Below are positions 34,881 to 46,195 of a stretch of DNA of 64,000 nt, one piece after another. The translations under genes were made by a program, and so were the position numbers. Source of the stretch: Linepithema humile (Eukaryota > Arthropoda > Insecta > Hymenoptera > Formicidae); assembly GCF_040581485.1 (NCBI RefSeq), contig NC_090133.1, positions 12,896,001 to 12,960,000 on the forward strand, in the 5' to 3' direction. Under the pieces are notes generated by a model. It was given only the letters and a program-made list of their open reading frames with translations. It ran no database searches and had not been told where the DNA came from. Position 1 is the first letter of the stretch. Each line of letters opens with the position of its first letter.

Positions 34881-36184
34881 CCCTAACAGCACATGTAGAT
34901 ACTGAGAACAATCTGAGAATATCGCAAAAGTATAATTGTAATATTCTCAGAACATTCTCAAATGTACTGCGATGTACGTAGTACGTTCTAGGAATCATCG
35001 TATGTCCGCGGTACCATCTTTCATAGAATTTTGCAGGAAGGTCTATAGTTTAAAGACAGTATCAAGATAGGATAAAAATGGGAATGTTGCAGTAGATCAC
35101 ATATACATGCACACATTTACACAGCCAAGCGCTGAAACGCGCGCGCGTTCATATATTGTATAGGATAATTTAGATTAGGTTAATTAATCAGTCAATTTCT
35201 TATTAATTGATATTTGTATTTCAAAATTACGACCGTAAGCGTAAAAATATTTACATAAAACTTACAATATAAAATAAAGTTCTAGAAGCCTAAGCTAGAG
35301 AACTTCAAAGGAACGATACTGCGAACTGAAAACAGTTTTATGTTAAATCATCTTTTTAAGACATTGTTTAAAAAATAATTAAGAAAATATATTGTATATT
35401 TAACCAAGAACCAAAGAGGTGAGAGGCAATTATAATGCAAGTTTACGAACATAACCTTAAAATATTTTAAGCAAAATAATTTAACAAATACATAAAAAAT
35501 AATAAAAATATTACAAAAATTATATACAAACACTATCTAGCTCTTACACTTTATTCACTATTTGGTGAAATAAAACTTAAAGGAAAAAAGAATTACCTTC
35601 GATATCAGTAAAACCTCGGATACGTGGTGTTGCGTGGTGTCACTTGATGCCGGGCAAGCGGGAAAAGGAATTACGTATGTAAATGGCGCAGGTTAGTGCT
35701 GGTCAAGATCTATAGAGAGAAGGTTACCTCACGCGCAAAGAGAGATGAGCGGCAAGAGGGGCAAATGCTGAGCGGGGCGAGCGGCAAGAAAGGCAATGAT
35801 GATCTCATTGGCAAACAGAAGCTATCTCAGACAGCTACTGTTTGTCGATGAGATCATCATGCTCTCCCCTTCCTTCATCGCCCCTCGCCACCAAGCTGTT
35901 TCTAGCTCCCCCCTTACTTCATCATCCCTCGCCCATAACCGGTTTTCCTGAGGTAACCTTCTCTCTATAGATCTTGAGTGCTGGTCTCGTCAAACCTGAG
36001 ATTATACGCGCGCGATAAAAGTGCGTACGTATCACTTCCGTACGTTTGAGTCAAACCTGAGATTATACGTGTGCGAATAATACTGCAAAAGATATTATAG
36101 GATTGATCTCAGTATTTAACGGATAATCACAGTAGAATGAGTATGAAAATGGGATGATACGCAGGATATCGTGTGCTGTTAGGG
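34881..36184. mobile_element. Non-autonomous CMC1-family element, right arm
   Basis: Mirror of 26537-27840, including the nested MULE-type MITE (35704-35976). Confidence 0.6.
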
Positions 36185-36387
36185 TAATAATAGTGAATTT
36201 GGTCACTCGCACTACATTGCTCTGTTACTTTGGTGCACACTCGAGACTGCTTATATTAATCCAGAGCAGTGTAGTGCGAGTGACCAAATTTGTTAAAAAT
36301 TCGTATTAAGTAAAATAAGTGTATGTGATATGTTGGTGAATGTGAATATCTTAGTAAGTATCTACTACACCTTTGATATAATATATA

Positions 36388-36541
36388 CATGGTCTGTCCC
36401 AAAAGTAATGAGACTAATTCTAGATTATCATTTTATTAAAAATAGGTTCAAATCTACTTAATTTTTTTCAAAGTAGGATCCTTGAGTGTCAATACAGCGG
36501 TTGCAGCGTTGCTGCCATTTTTAGTAGCAGCACGGGAAGTC
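36388..36541 (-). mobile_element. Mariner end fragment
   Basis: The last 154 bp of the mariner at 25407-26333, in inverted orientation. It is cut at 36541, the outer border of palindrome II, inside the transposase 3' end. Confidence 0.85.
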
Positions 36542-36688
36542 TCTTGGCAGATACATCCTGGCTGTTGCATAATTATCTAAAAAAGAGTAATAATTATACT
36601 AAATATATTAAACGAAATTATTGAAATAATTATTACAATAATTAAAATTGCATTTATGATATTTTTAAACGTATATAATTATTTAATT

Positions 36689-36970
36689 CAGTGCTCGGAA
36701 TTAGTCTGAACATTTCAGCCGATTTCCGTGGTATACGCCTCCTTTTCTCTCCTTACCGCACGCGCCGCAGTCGCTAGGCCCAGCGCCGCCGAGCGTTAGG
36801 AGCGGCACTATCCGATTATGAGTGGGTTCTTCTCCCTATTTATTAAAATATAAAAAAATTTATTAAAATTTATTAAAAATAAATTTTTTATTTTTAAATT
36901 TATTAAGTGGAAATCTATTGAAATATTTCCACTAAATCGGCTGAAATGTTCAGACTAATTCCGAGCACTG
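36689..36970. mobile_element. hAT-type MITE, 8-bp target duplication
   Basis: A 282-bp element with ends CAGTGCTCGGAATTAGTCTG and complement, flanked by ATTTAATT on both sides (36681-36688 and 36971-36978). An 8-bp duplication and CAG tips fit the hAT superfamily. It sits 27 bp past the donor of the CMC3 DUF4806 first exon, in its intron. Confidence 0.85.
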
Positions 36971-36996
36971 ATTTAATTATATGTAAAGTATTTTAC

Positions 36997-37198
36997 CATA
37001 TGTTTGCATAACTCTGCATGCATGGAGAGAGTACTTCTCATCTGGACATGTTGCGCGCATAATAAGCTTTGCCGGGAAGTTAGTCGGTGGCCAAAAGCAT
37101 TCGGTCTTTCCGTTAGCTCCTTCTTTTATCCAAGAAACAGGCACGATTTCTACTGCTTCTTCGTCCAGAAAATGTATGATCGAATACTTGCAAGCCAT
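36997..37198 (-). pseudogene. DUF4806-type gene first exon of CMC3
   Basis: It begins MACKYSIIHFLDEEAVEIVP and continues VSWIKEGANGKTECFWPP, the same N-terminal module as the CMC2 gene (MYSIVEFNDGIFAIPTIWL then KWPPFD). It ends at a GTAAAA donor. It starts 91 bp after the transposase stop on the same strand. Further exons, if any, are separated by MITEs and palindrome II. N-terminal modules of this kind precede DUF4806 in insect proteins as I recall. Confidence 0.65.
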
Positions 37199-37288
37199 TT
37201 TGGTTTATTTTTCTGTACAATAATTATTATACTGTAGGTACATATGTATTATTTTATACTATTGAAAATGAACTAATACTCGTTGAAT

Positions 37289-39442
37289 TTATGAGCCATG
37301 TACGAGTGGAATGATCAGTACACTACTTTCAGGATTTGAATTTTTACGTTCTATAGTAATAGGGAACACAACAGCTTTGTTGACAACGCATGAAATTTCA
37401 ATTACTTGCAATCGAGAAGAATTTCCAGTGTATTCTCCAATTCCAAAGCATGTTGAAGGCGCTGGGGAATTGAAAAATGTTTGAACAAATTTTAATTGTT
37501 TAACAATTGCAACTACTGAATTATTTCGTTTGCAAATATTTTCTATAAGCATAACTCTGTCATCATTTGTTACACAACAATTGTTTGGTTTTGACGTTGT
37601 GAATTTGAACCCACGATATCCGATCTCTTTGTACATAGGAGCAGTACATTGATTTAGTAAAGGTCCTCCATTGTGTTCTTTTTTTAATTCGTAATTGTCA
37701 TCACGAGTATTGACCACTTCTTTTAAACCTGCATTCCTGGACTCGTAGATTCTATTTTTTAGTTGTTCCAAAGGTTTATCGCATTTCCTAAGCATTTTCT
37801 TGATCTGTTGCAGATAATTTTCAAATATAAAAGCCGAATATTCATCCACCGCTCCCCATTTTAAAACGTCATTAGCTAAATGTTACAATACATGAACGTT
37901 ATAAGACATAGCCTGGATTCCGTACAGTCTTTGAAAATCAATAATATATTTTTCCAGCAATTGTTTTGCGTATCTGTTTTGTTCGTACTTCAGGTTCGGC
38001 GTTGCAAGAAAATGAATGGCCATGGAAAGGTGTAAGAAATGCTCCTACACATCATCTCGAACAATCTTGCGTAATGCTACCATTCCAGTGTACAAAAGAA
38101 ATTGACGGAACTCCGTAGCTTTCATTCGATCAAGTTCTCTCAAACCTCTTGGTTTACGAGCAAATTCGCATGGAACATATTCTCTCAGATTCATCAATCT
38201 CATTGAAATTTCATTTATTTGCTGAGTACCTAATTTCATGGGGTTAAGTTTTCCAGTCATTTTCTGCAGCATTTTCCTCGTAATCCCTAACAATACTACA
38301 TGCATGTAGTCGAGTGGCATGTCCGAGACTAGATCATCGTTGAGCGCTAGCAATGGTGATATTCCTGTATGATGATCTTTTTGAGTCTGATTTTTAAATG
38401 ACTCTGCAGTACGCAGACGGGCGTTTAATTCGGGATATATAACGCTACCTCTGTACTCTCCTCGAGTTTCACACTTACCACATCCATAATATCCGGTATG
38501 ATTTTTAATACAACAAATGTAAGCCTTTGCAGGAGCATCACAAATGTAACAGGCAATTTTAAATGGAATAATCATTCCATTAAAATTGATGCCAGTTTCT
38601 TTCAGGTTCTGCGCTTCTTCAACAAATTCTTTTAAAAATATATCAGGCGATGGAGGCTTCTTGTATCCATGAAATGCTCCAATAAAAAACGGTCTTTTCT
38701 TGTAAAAATTTCGGATACTTCCAAGAATAGACCAGAGCTGGCTACTGGAGCTTTTAACAAGTGGTAATCCATCGATGTTTATTGACAAAATAATTTCGTC
38801 TGGTATAAGTGCACCATTGCATGTTTGAAAAATAGAAATCAAGCAATCCGCGATTCCAAAATGACAATATTGCTCATGTTCCATTGTCATCGGCTTAGCT
38901 GATCTCGGTGTTTTCAGAAGAGTTCGAACATCTGCTAGCAAAGATTGCAAATCCCGTTTTTCTCGCAGTATTTGTAGAAGTTTATTAACGGATGATCGAG
39001 TTATTCTTTTGCTTATTGCCCAGTAAGCAAGGTTTTTTTGCAGTCTATCCACGTTTAAACTATTCTGATTTTCACTGCCTGTTTCTGAGGAAGTATCGCT
39101 TGGATATTCATCAGAATGGGAAACATCATCCAGTGCAATTTGATCGGGCGTACGTTGATCTTCATCATTGTAGAAATTCTCGCAATCGTTATGTTGTACT
39201 ATTTCGTTCCCTTCTATTTTGTTCCCTTCTGTGGTTGTGCATGTTGCTTCTTCGTTGGTGAGTTGCAAGTCCTCATTGTCAAGTGCATTTGAAAGTGATG
39301 TGAGATCCTCCTCATTTTCATCAGAGTCGTCAATGGAAGATGTTTGTTCATGTTGCAGTTTATCGAGTATCATATCAAGTTGTTGCTTTAGCAATTTGCT
39401 CTTGTACCGAGCACTATACCGATATTTTCGTTTATTCGGCAT
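37289..39442 (-). pseudogene. CMC3 tnp2-like transposase, two in-frame stops
   Basis: One reading frame from 39442 (MPNKRKYRYSARYKSKLLKQ) to 37289, interrupted by a TAG at 38045-38047 and a TAA near 37884. No frameshift is needed. The acidic N-terminal third is followed by SINIDGLPLVKSSSSQLWSI, ICDAPAKAYICCI, HTGYYGCGKC and LDYMHVVLLG, in the same order as CMC1 and CMC2. After the stops the C-terminal region continues WGAVDEYSAFIFENYLQQIK, which matches CMC2 (LDGFSAFQFESYIFQLKKL). At about 718 codons it would be full length. Only two point changes separate it from an open frame, so its decay is recent compared with CMC1. Confidence 0.75.
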
Positions 39443-39507
39443 AATTTAGTTCAGTCTTTTATAAAGAAATGTAATAAATTAAATTATCCGTGCGGTTTTA
39501 TATACCG

Positions 39508-39797
39508 AGTGTGCCAAAAGTCTGGAAACGGTCAAATATCTCAAAAAATATAAATTTTATAAAAAAATGTTTTGGATAAAAGTTGTAGGGTTTAAAATCT
39601 ATTTACTAATTTTATCAGTTTGACCTTGGGTGGCATCGCCAAGGTCAGAACAAAGTCACTTTAGGTTGTCCTTCAGGAGATTGAGATATCCCTAAGATGT
39701 CATAGGATGTTTTGTGCTGTGTGGGTTACGATGTAAAACCTGTGGACGTTAAAAGTGACTTTGCTCTGACCTTGGCGATGCCACCCAAGATCATGTT
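39508..39797. mobile_element. Degraded foldback MITE with a CMC tip in its loop
   Basis: The left part begins GTGCCAAAAGTCTGGAAACG and shares ACGGTCAAATATCT with the MITE at 61616. The hairpin arms TGACCTTGGGTGGCATCGCC (39622) and the complement (39755-39790) are clear. The loop holds 39664-39725, a solo terminus read on the minus strand as CCCACACAGCACAAAACATC, close to the CMC4 end, with one GGGATATC subterminal motif. Confidence 0.55.
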
Positions 39798-39799
39798 CT

Positions 39800-40637
39800 T
39801 CAGGACATTGTATCACGATGTCTCAATGTCCTGCGCAGAACGCTTTGCGCAGCACATGTACGCGCTTCTCGCTTATGTGGAGCTCGGAAGCCGGGAGCTC
39901 GATAGGAAACATCGCATCACTGTTAGCGCGTTTGGTGACTCGTTACTAGTATGCGAGCGACAAGAAGGGAACAGTAGGCGTCAATCAGAAAATCGAGCCA
40001 AAAGTTGCAACTAATTCCCATCTCTGTCGTACATGAATTTGACGTCACAAATAAAATAAAAAATAATATATATAATTTGTACCTGTTGTACCAGAGAATT
40101 ATGTCTGCGGGAAATACTTTTTCCTTGTTCGTCCAATTTGATAAATATTGCACTCGATGGTCCCAAGTGTCCACACCGATGTGTCACAGTCTAAAACTTT
40201 GTGGGAAGACTTACAAACATTATACCTACAAAAAAACTTATTATACTTACAAAATAACTATATTTACAAAAAACTCTTGAAATAAATACTCGATGGTGTA
40301 TTTTTCCTCTATATATTTCAAAGCACAGATAACAGATTCTAGAGCAAGTTTTTAGCAACACAGCGTGATGCGCAGCGAGCAACAAAAAAATGACGTTGGT
40401 GCTTGCCGGCCGGCTTTTGTTCTGTTTCCGCTTTGTGCATATGCGAGAATATAGAAGCGATCGACATATCGCGATTATCGAACGCGACCGAGTCGATCTT
40501 ATTAAAGTCAACATAAAGATACGTCTCTAAAGTTTTAGAGGACTATTGGATGACTTTTGGGCGACTCGGACCGAGATCTCAGACCGATTTCTAGCATCGT
40601 GGACATTGGTCTTTATGTGGGATTTAGCATAATATTG
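39800..40637. other. CMC3 interior upstream of transposase, no gene seen
   Basis: Mixed-composition DNA with several overlapping short frames, none with motifs. It would contain the transposase promoter. Confidence 0.4.
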
Positions 40638-40728
40638 GCTGCGTTCAGCAGAACGCAACAGTTTTGCAACCGTTTTATGATTGTCTATAAACTCATCAGT
40701 AAATCGTTGCGTCCTGCTGAACGCAGCC
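40638..40728. mobile_element. 91-bp hairpin MITE
   Basis: GGCTGCGTTCAGCAGAACGC and its near complement, with ATT on both sides. Confidence 0.75.
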
Positions 40729-40854
40729 ATTGTGATCTATGGTCGGGCCGCGGGAAGGAACTTGGTGTCAGGGAACTTCTTCAATGACTTATTCAATTGT
40801 CAAGAAGGCCCTTGAAACGATTGAATATATATATTGTTGTACACTTGCATTGAA

Positions 40855-41031
40855 ATTGGGCGCCCAAAGGACGCCCATTACATGCCCGTTCTAGACCGGG
40901 ATGATTGGGACATATAATGGGCGCCCAAAGAATGTCTTTTGGGCGTCCTTTTTCATGAACATAATCGGGACATGAAATGGACACCAAATGGACGTCCATT
41001 TTTCGGACGGGACACCCATGTGTCGTGTGGG
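40855..41031. repeat. CMC3 right subterminal repeats and TIR
   Basis: Six or more GGGCGCCC, GGACGCCC or GGACGTCC palindromes lead to the terminus ATGTGTCGTGTGGG. The matching left field is 31159-31455. Confidence 0.75.
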
Positions 41032-41451
41032 TATTGTCCGCATAAGAAGTAGCTGAAAAACGCTCAGTTTCGCTTTTCTAACGCTTATTACGATTGGCAG
41101 CTTGTTACCAAGTTTGCCGTGTCGATCACTGATAGCTAGATTTTCGGCGGCTAGCGTCGCCTACTGTCGCCGGTTGCTGCATGCCTAGTCAGAGTCCGAG
41201 ACGAGAGAGCATCGAGCACGGCGTGCGATGCAAGTGAATCGCGACGACGTAAAACCTTTGTATAACGCGAGCGAGTAACTGAGTTCGACGTCGAGACTGA
41301 TCGCCGAGTTCTGTTGGCAATAAAGACTTGTGAAACATACGAGGCTGATTTATCATTTTCCAGCGCATGCCTGCAGCCGTGAAAGCGAAAGAACAAACCG
41401 GCATAAATAAATATTTTCTTTCTGCTACGGCAGACCGAAAGCTCTCGTACA

Positions 41452-42434
41452 AATATAAACTATTATTTTTTAAGTAAAAAAAGATTATTCGATAATTTAC
41501 ACTGTAAAGAAACAAATGCAGAAAAAAGAAAAGAAAGTTGCGAGAAGCAAATCTCAAACACGAGATTTTTCATATACCAGCCACTTGCCTTAGAAATACT
41601 TACTTCTTAACATTTATCGTCTGCTGCGTCGGCTCGGTGGAAGGAAAACGTGCGTTCTCTTCCATTGGTCGACCGGGTCGAGCTCACACGGATACGTGAC
41701 GTCATCGGATCTTGGTTGTATTTGTGTGATGCTGCCGTTCGTTTCTGGCAGATCTGGTTGCAGGATGCTCGATCTTGCTGCACTGACCAGCACCATTTCC
41801 CCGAGTACGACTCGGGCAAGCTTCAGGGAGCTCCCTGAAGCACAAGTCGTACTCGTTCCCGACCTGATAGTCAGTAGACAGTGAGCAGAGTGCTCTTCGG
41901 CCGGGCGTTCCCAGTAGCTGACTTCCTGTCAACATGGCGGTTCCGTAAATCAGGTATTCCTCACTCCGGTTATTTTCGGCAACCGACCTCCGGTAGTTCC
42001 GAATTTGAGGCGTTTCTCATTCCGGCCGAAGCGTTTTCGGCGACCGTCTACAACGCATCCAGCTCAGATATACGCGGTATTATTATTCGTATTATACTTG
42101 TTTCTCACCGACCGAGTTAGGATTAATTAAATTTATTAATTTAATTCCGCAAAGGCGCACCCCGACCGAATACGTTTATTTTCGCGCTTCCGTTGTTTAT
42201 TAATTCCGAGAGTTGATTTATTTTCTATTATAACATCACCGTTGCAATATTAATTTCGGTAATAATTACTTATGTACTCAGATTTTCTATTGTAATTATT
42301 TTTATCTAATTGTTTTAATAAATTTATTATTGTTTAATTAAAATCTATTAATTTGGAGTCTCCTGACAATCTCCCGAACGAATCCTGACGAACCGTCGAG
42401 CTATTCTCCGCTTCACAAAAATCCGCTTCGTTAC
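41452..42434 (+). repeat. Repeat copy A, second part
   Basis: It continues copy A after the solo LTR. 41452-41755 matches 46990-47290, including TCGTCTGCTGCGTCGGCTCG. 41780-42434 matches the sequence after CMC4 (63065-64000). The end, ACCGACCGAGTTAGGATTAA to CTTCGTTACA, has the look of an LTR 3' end. Open frames at 41602-41935 conflict with each other and I do not call any. Confidence 0.65.
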
Positions 42435-43779
42435 AATAGTACGATAGATATAATTAATTCTAATAAATGTTTAAGTTTAAATTTATTTAGATTAGAATAT
42501 AATTTAAGATGACATAACATTGACGATTGCATTTCTACTGCATTTTTGTTGTTGTATTGTGATGGCAAATCATGCTCGCTTTTTATATTATAATAACTTG
42601 TAACAGTACACGCTGTTACTAAGCGCCGATCGGGCTTCGCGTAAACACCCCCCATCGCGGGCCGCATTCTGATCTCCCAACCAATGCTGCCAGAAACGAG
42701 CGGCGGCATCACACTAATACAACCGAGAACCGATGACGTCACCCTATCCGTGTGAGCTCGACCCGGTTGACCAATGGAAGAGAACGCCGTCTCCCTTCCA
42801 CCGAGCCGACGCAACAGACGATAAATGCTAAGAAGTAAGTGTTTCTAAGGCATGTGGCTGGAATATGAAAAATCCCGTGTTCGAGATTTGCTTCTCGCAA
42901 CTTTCTTTTCTTTTTTCCGCATTTGTTTCTAACAGTGTAAATTATCAAATAATCTTTTTTTTGCTTAAAAAATAATAGTTTATATTTATTAATAATATTC
43001 GCATATGTTAAAACTAACAATTTTTGAAATAATTCAGATTTGCTATTGTCAATAGAAAAATGAAGTTATTTTGCAATATTGCAACAAAGTGTAAATTTAA
43101 CATATACTATGTTCTTGCCATTCGCCTTATTCGTTTAGCCATGCTTGCTTTGGCATTTATGTCTATCGACTCGAAAGATTTTACATACCTGTAAAACTTT
43201 TAATTATTTCCCAACTTACAATTAGTCACTCGCGTCCTGATATTTTTTCTTCCGTTCAATAATTTTCTATTCGTACATTCGGAGAATCCGAATAGTGAGA
43301 TCAATAATGTACTTAATTTTCGTACACTCTAGTATCTCAATCTGAGATCGGTGTACATTTTAACGTGTCAAATGTAGGCGAATTATTTCTATATAAAAGA
43401 TAATTAAAATTTTCACACCAACAATCTATGATATATGCTCCATATGCCATATTATATTTTATTCCATTTTTAATCATTTATTTTAAACTACTGCATATTA
43501 GCAAAAGTTACTGTACTATGGAGATGAGTGGAGGAGACGGTAACATATATTATAAATGCAGTCAGATTTATTGTACTCTTGTTAAAATATTGTAAAAATA
43601 ATGTATTATTAGTAATTATAATAGTATTATTAATAGTGGTCTTCCGCACCACCTTCGAGGTTCCACTAACGGCGCGTTAGGTTTTTTTAGTGGACCTTCG
43701 CCAGGAGCCCTATTATACCACATTTCATTAATCTTTCTATATATTTCTTTTATACATATGTGATGTCATTTGCAGACAT

Positions 43780-44345
43780 GTTAGTAATATTTTATTTATC
43801 TATAAATATGTGACGGGATAGAGAGTTAGCACGAGATAATTGATTTTATTTGAAATTTTATTTTATATATATGTAAAATAAATCTTAATATAAAATTATC
43901 ACAATATGACTAGTCAATATATATTTATTATAATGTTATCACATAAATTAGATTAAAAAACATATTATTAATAATAATAATAAATCAATAAAAAAATATG
44001 AAATAAAAATATAAATAAAAAATTAAAAAATAATAAAAATATCGTCAAAAATAATAAAAATATAAATAAAAAAAAATATAAGTATATTGTATAAGTAATA
44101 TAAGTTAAAAAATAAAAATATAAATAAAAAATAGAAAAGATATTAAAAAATAAAAATATAAGTATATTGTATAAGTAAATAAGTTAAAAAATAATAAAAA
44201 TATAAATAAAAAATACAAAAAAAAATATTAAAAAATAAAAGTTTGTTAAAAAAATAAAATTAATATTAATATGAAATTAATATATATATAAAATTATTTT
44301 TATATTTATCTAATATTTTTTTAATTTATATAATATTTTTTTATT
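43780..44345. repeat. A-rich low-complexity tract
   Basis: Runs of AAAAATATAAATAAAAAA-type sequence. I see no gene. Confidence 0.8.
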
Positions 44346-44347
44346 AT

Positions 44348-45576
44348 GATATGGCCTCTTCCGCCCTGGCCACCTCTCGGTCCCCACCCACCTCTGCCAC
44401 CCCATCCACCTCTGCCGCTCCATCCACCTCTGCCTCCCCATCCACCTCTGCCTCCCCATCCACCTCTGCCTCCCCATTCACTTCTTCCACCTCGCTGGTG
44501 ATACTAGCGAGCGCGAGACTTTCCGCCTCTTCTCCTTTTTTCTAAAAAATAAGCACATTTACAGATAAGTACTATATTAAATAAAACAATCATGCATATA
44601 AATTAATCATTTAGTTACAAAAAATAAAAAAAAAAAAATAATGTACCTCTTGTTTGTTCCTCCGGCTGCTGCTGCTCTTGGATATTTTCTGTGTTTGTAT
44701 TTTGCTGCTGCTGCTGCTGCGTTGTTGCACCACTACTTATTAACAAATGCAGCTGCTGCTGCATTTGTACCAATTTTTCTTGTTGATGCAACATTTGTTG
44801 CATCAACTGTTGTACAGCAGCATCTTTCTCCTCCAGCGTCATACTTTCCACTCTTTGTGTCATGTCCTCTGCAAAAATTAATATATATTTATTAAATTAG
44901 TAATACATTTATGAGTTTAAAAAAAATAAAAACTGTTATATATGTATAAGAGAGGAGAAAGAAACTAAAGATTAAACATTTTGCTAACAAAATAAATAAC
45001 ATGAAAAACGGTAGAAGAATTATGAGCTACAGCTAAATAATATGTGTTAACCTTTCTTATATTTACAAAATTGTCTTTAAGAATATAAACAGTTGACTAT
45101 TCGACCATTCTCAATATACATAAAATTAAAAGAATCAGCAATTTTAATATTCAAAATACATAAAATTAAAAATTTTAATCTTTAAGCAAGATTTAATGTA
45201 AATTTTTTTAAAAAGCTATGCTACTTGAGAAACTTGCAACATAGAAACAATAGATTGAGATTAGCGATTATTGGAGTAACGTTATATTATAATAAAGATT
45301 CTCTACGTAGAATAGAGAAAATATTAGGAATAGGAATAAATATTAAATATTAGGAAAATCAAATTGGAATTATTTTATTTGAAATAAGATAACGAAATGT
45401 ATTAATTATTCCTAATTCTTAACACATAATTCTAGTCATAATCAATCTAGTCATCACTCTTATGCCGTTTTTCATATTATTTAATTAAAAATTTTATTTT
45501 TAATTAATAAATAATAATAATTTATATCTCTTATGATGATTTTAATAATAATTTAATTTTCTACTTACGATCCATA
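44348..45576 (-). CDS. Possible small gene: Gln-rich coiled coil
   Basis: Three minus-strand exons fit: an ATG at 45576 with donor ATGGATC-GTAAGT, a middle exon from the TTTTTGCAG acceptor at about 44875 to a GTACAT donor at 44645, and a last exon from a TTTTTTAG acceptor at 44545. The middle exon reads MTQRVESMTLEEKDAAVQQL, then Gln-rich MLHQQEKLVQMQQQ, likely a coiled coil. With the borders given, the last exon ends early as KRRRGGKSRAR. Another frame of the same exon is open to about 44350 and encodes EVDGEA repeats. Which is used cannot be told. Acceptors and donors are consistent, but expression is unproven and the function is unknown. It may belong to a transposon. Confidence 0.4.
44398..44492. 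repeat. 18-bp tandem repeat in the gene candidate
   Basis: About five units of CATCCACCTCTGCCTCCC, encoding the EVDGEA hexapeptide on the minus strand. Confidence 0.85.
44880..45565. other. AT-rich, probable intron of the gene candidate
   Basis: No recognisable repeat or coding feature. Confidence 0.35.
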
Positions 45577-45971
45577 TTTCGCAATATTCTTCAAATCGAC
45601 TTTTCCGTCAAGTGTATTAACTGATAAGGAACCGAAGGAACTAGTCTGATCTCTGTTTGTACGCGACTTATAAACACAATTGAGGACGCGGATCAACGAA
45701 ATCGCCCTGCGCTCGAAATCGTGTAAAAATATCGTCTAAACGTCTCGAAGCATGAAAATTTTGAAAGTCGCAAAATTAATTTTTTTTAAACATAGGCTTG
45801 TAGAGAATGATGAGACGAAACTTTTTTCTATTTGCAGTTTTTTTGTTCGATGCTTATTTTTAATAATAAAAATAAAAAATTGAAAAATTTTTATTCCCAA
45901 ATTCAATAAGATTTTAAGATATAAATCGTCGTAATTTTGCCAAATTTTGTTGAAATTGTTTAAAATTTGGT

Positions 45972-46195
45972 GTATCTGCAAATGACACTACACTTGTAAA
46001 TGACAAGAGTAAAAAGAGTATCTTGTCTGCAAATGACACCACACTTGTAAATGACAAGAGTAAAAAGAGTATCTTGTCTGCAAATGACACCGCACTTGTA
46101 AATGACAAGAGTAAAAAGAGTATCTTGTCTGCAAATGACACCGCACTTGTAAATGACAAGTGTAAAAAAAGTATTTTGTCTACAAATGACATCAC
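45972..46195. repeat. 51-bp minisatellite
   Basis: About four units of 51 bp with the core CTGCAAATGACACC and TTGTAAATGACAAGAGTAAA. The period is a multiple of three, so it gives open 17-residue repeats on both strands, which I do not regard as genes. It abuts copy C. Confidence 0.9.

Larger units (their letters stand above)
26180..36541. repeat. Palindrome II (3.9-kb arms, 2.6-kb spacer)
   Basis: Position x pairs with 62721-x from 26180-30074 to 32647-36541. Translated pieces of the arms differ by only one or two residues (for example SDGLF/SDSLF), so identity is about 99% or more. The outer breakpoint cuts a mariner, complete on the left and truncated on the right. The inner breakpoint cuts a MITE, complete on the right (32547-32927) and truncated on the left (29794-30074). 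The right arm lies inside CMC3, the left arm outside it. Confidence 0.9.
31159..41031 (-). mobile_element. CMC3: CACTA-like transposon with both ends
   Basis: A 9873-bp element with ends CCCACACGACACATG and its complement, flanked by TA (31157-31158 and 41032-41033). The subterminal regions (31175-31455 and 40855-41010) are built of GGGCGTCC, GGACGCCC and TGGGCGCCCA motifs. The minus strand carries the transposase (39442-37289) and then a DUF4806 first exon (37198-36997). Much of the rest is the right arm of palindrome II. It sits inside a solo LTR, so it is younger than that LTR. Confidence 0.8.
31037..41451. mobile_element. Solo LTR (540 bp) split by CMC3
   Basis: The LTR begins TGTTCAGGATTACAAG at 31037 and ends CTCTCGTACA at 41451, with CMC3 and its 2-bp duplication removed. 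AATAT flanks both sides (31032-31036 and 41452-41456), and the uninterrupted copy C has AATAT once at the matching place. An AATAAAGACTTG at about 41320 is a likely poly(A) signal. No internal retroelement sequence remains. Confidence 0.8.

Noticed and set aside
17421..36541. Palindromes as simple assembly artefacts
   Set aside because: Arms end inside different elements on the two sides and the centre of palindrome I is diverged, which a duplicated read would not give. Long-read checking is still listed.
41602..42120. Overlapping 60-80 residue frames in repeat copy A
   Set aside because: They occur on both strands of an LTR-like repeat and are not kept in copies B and C.
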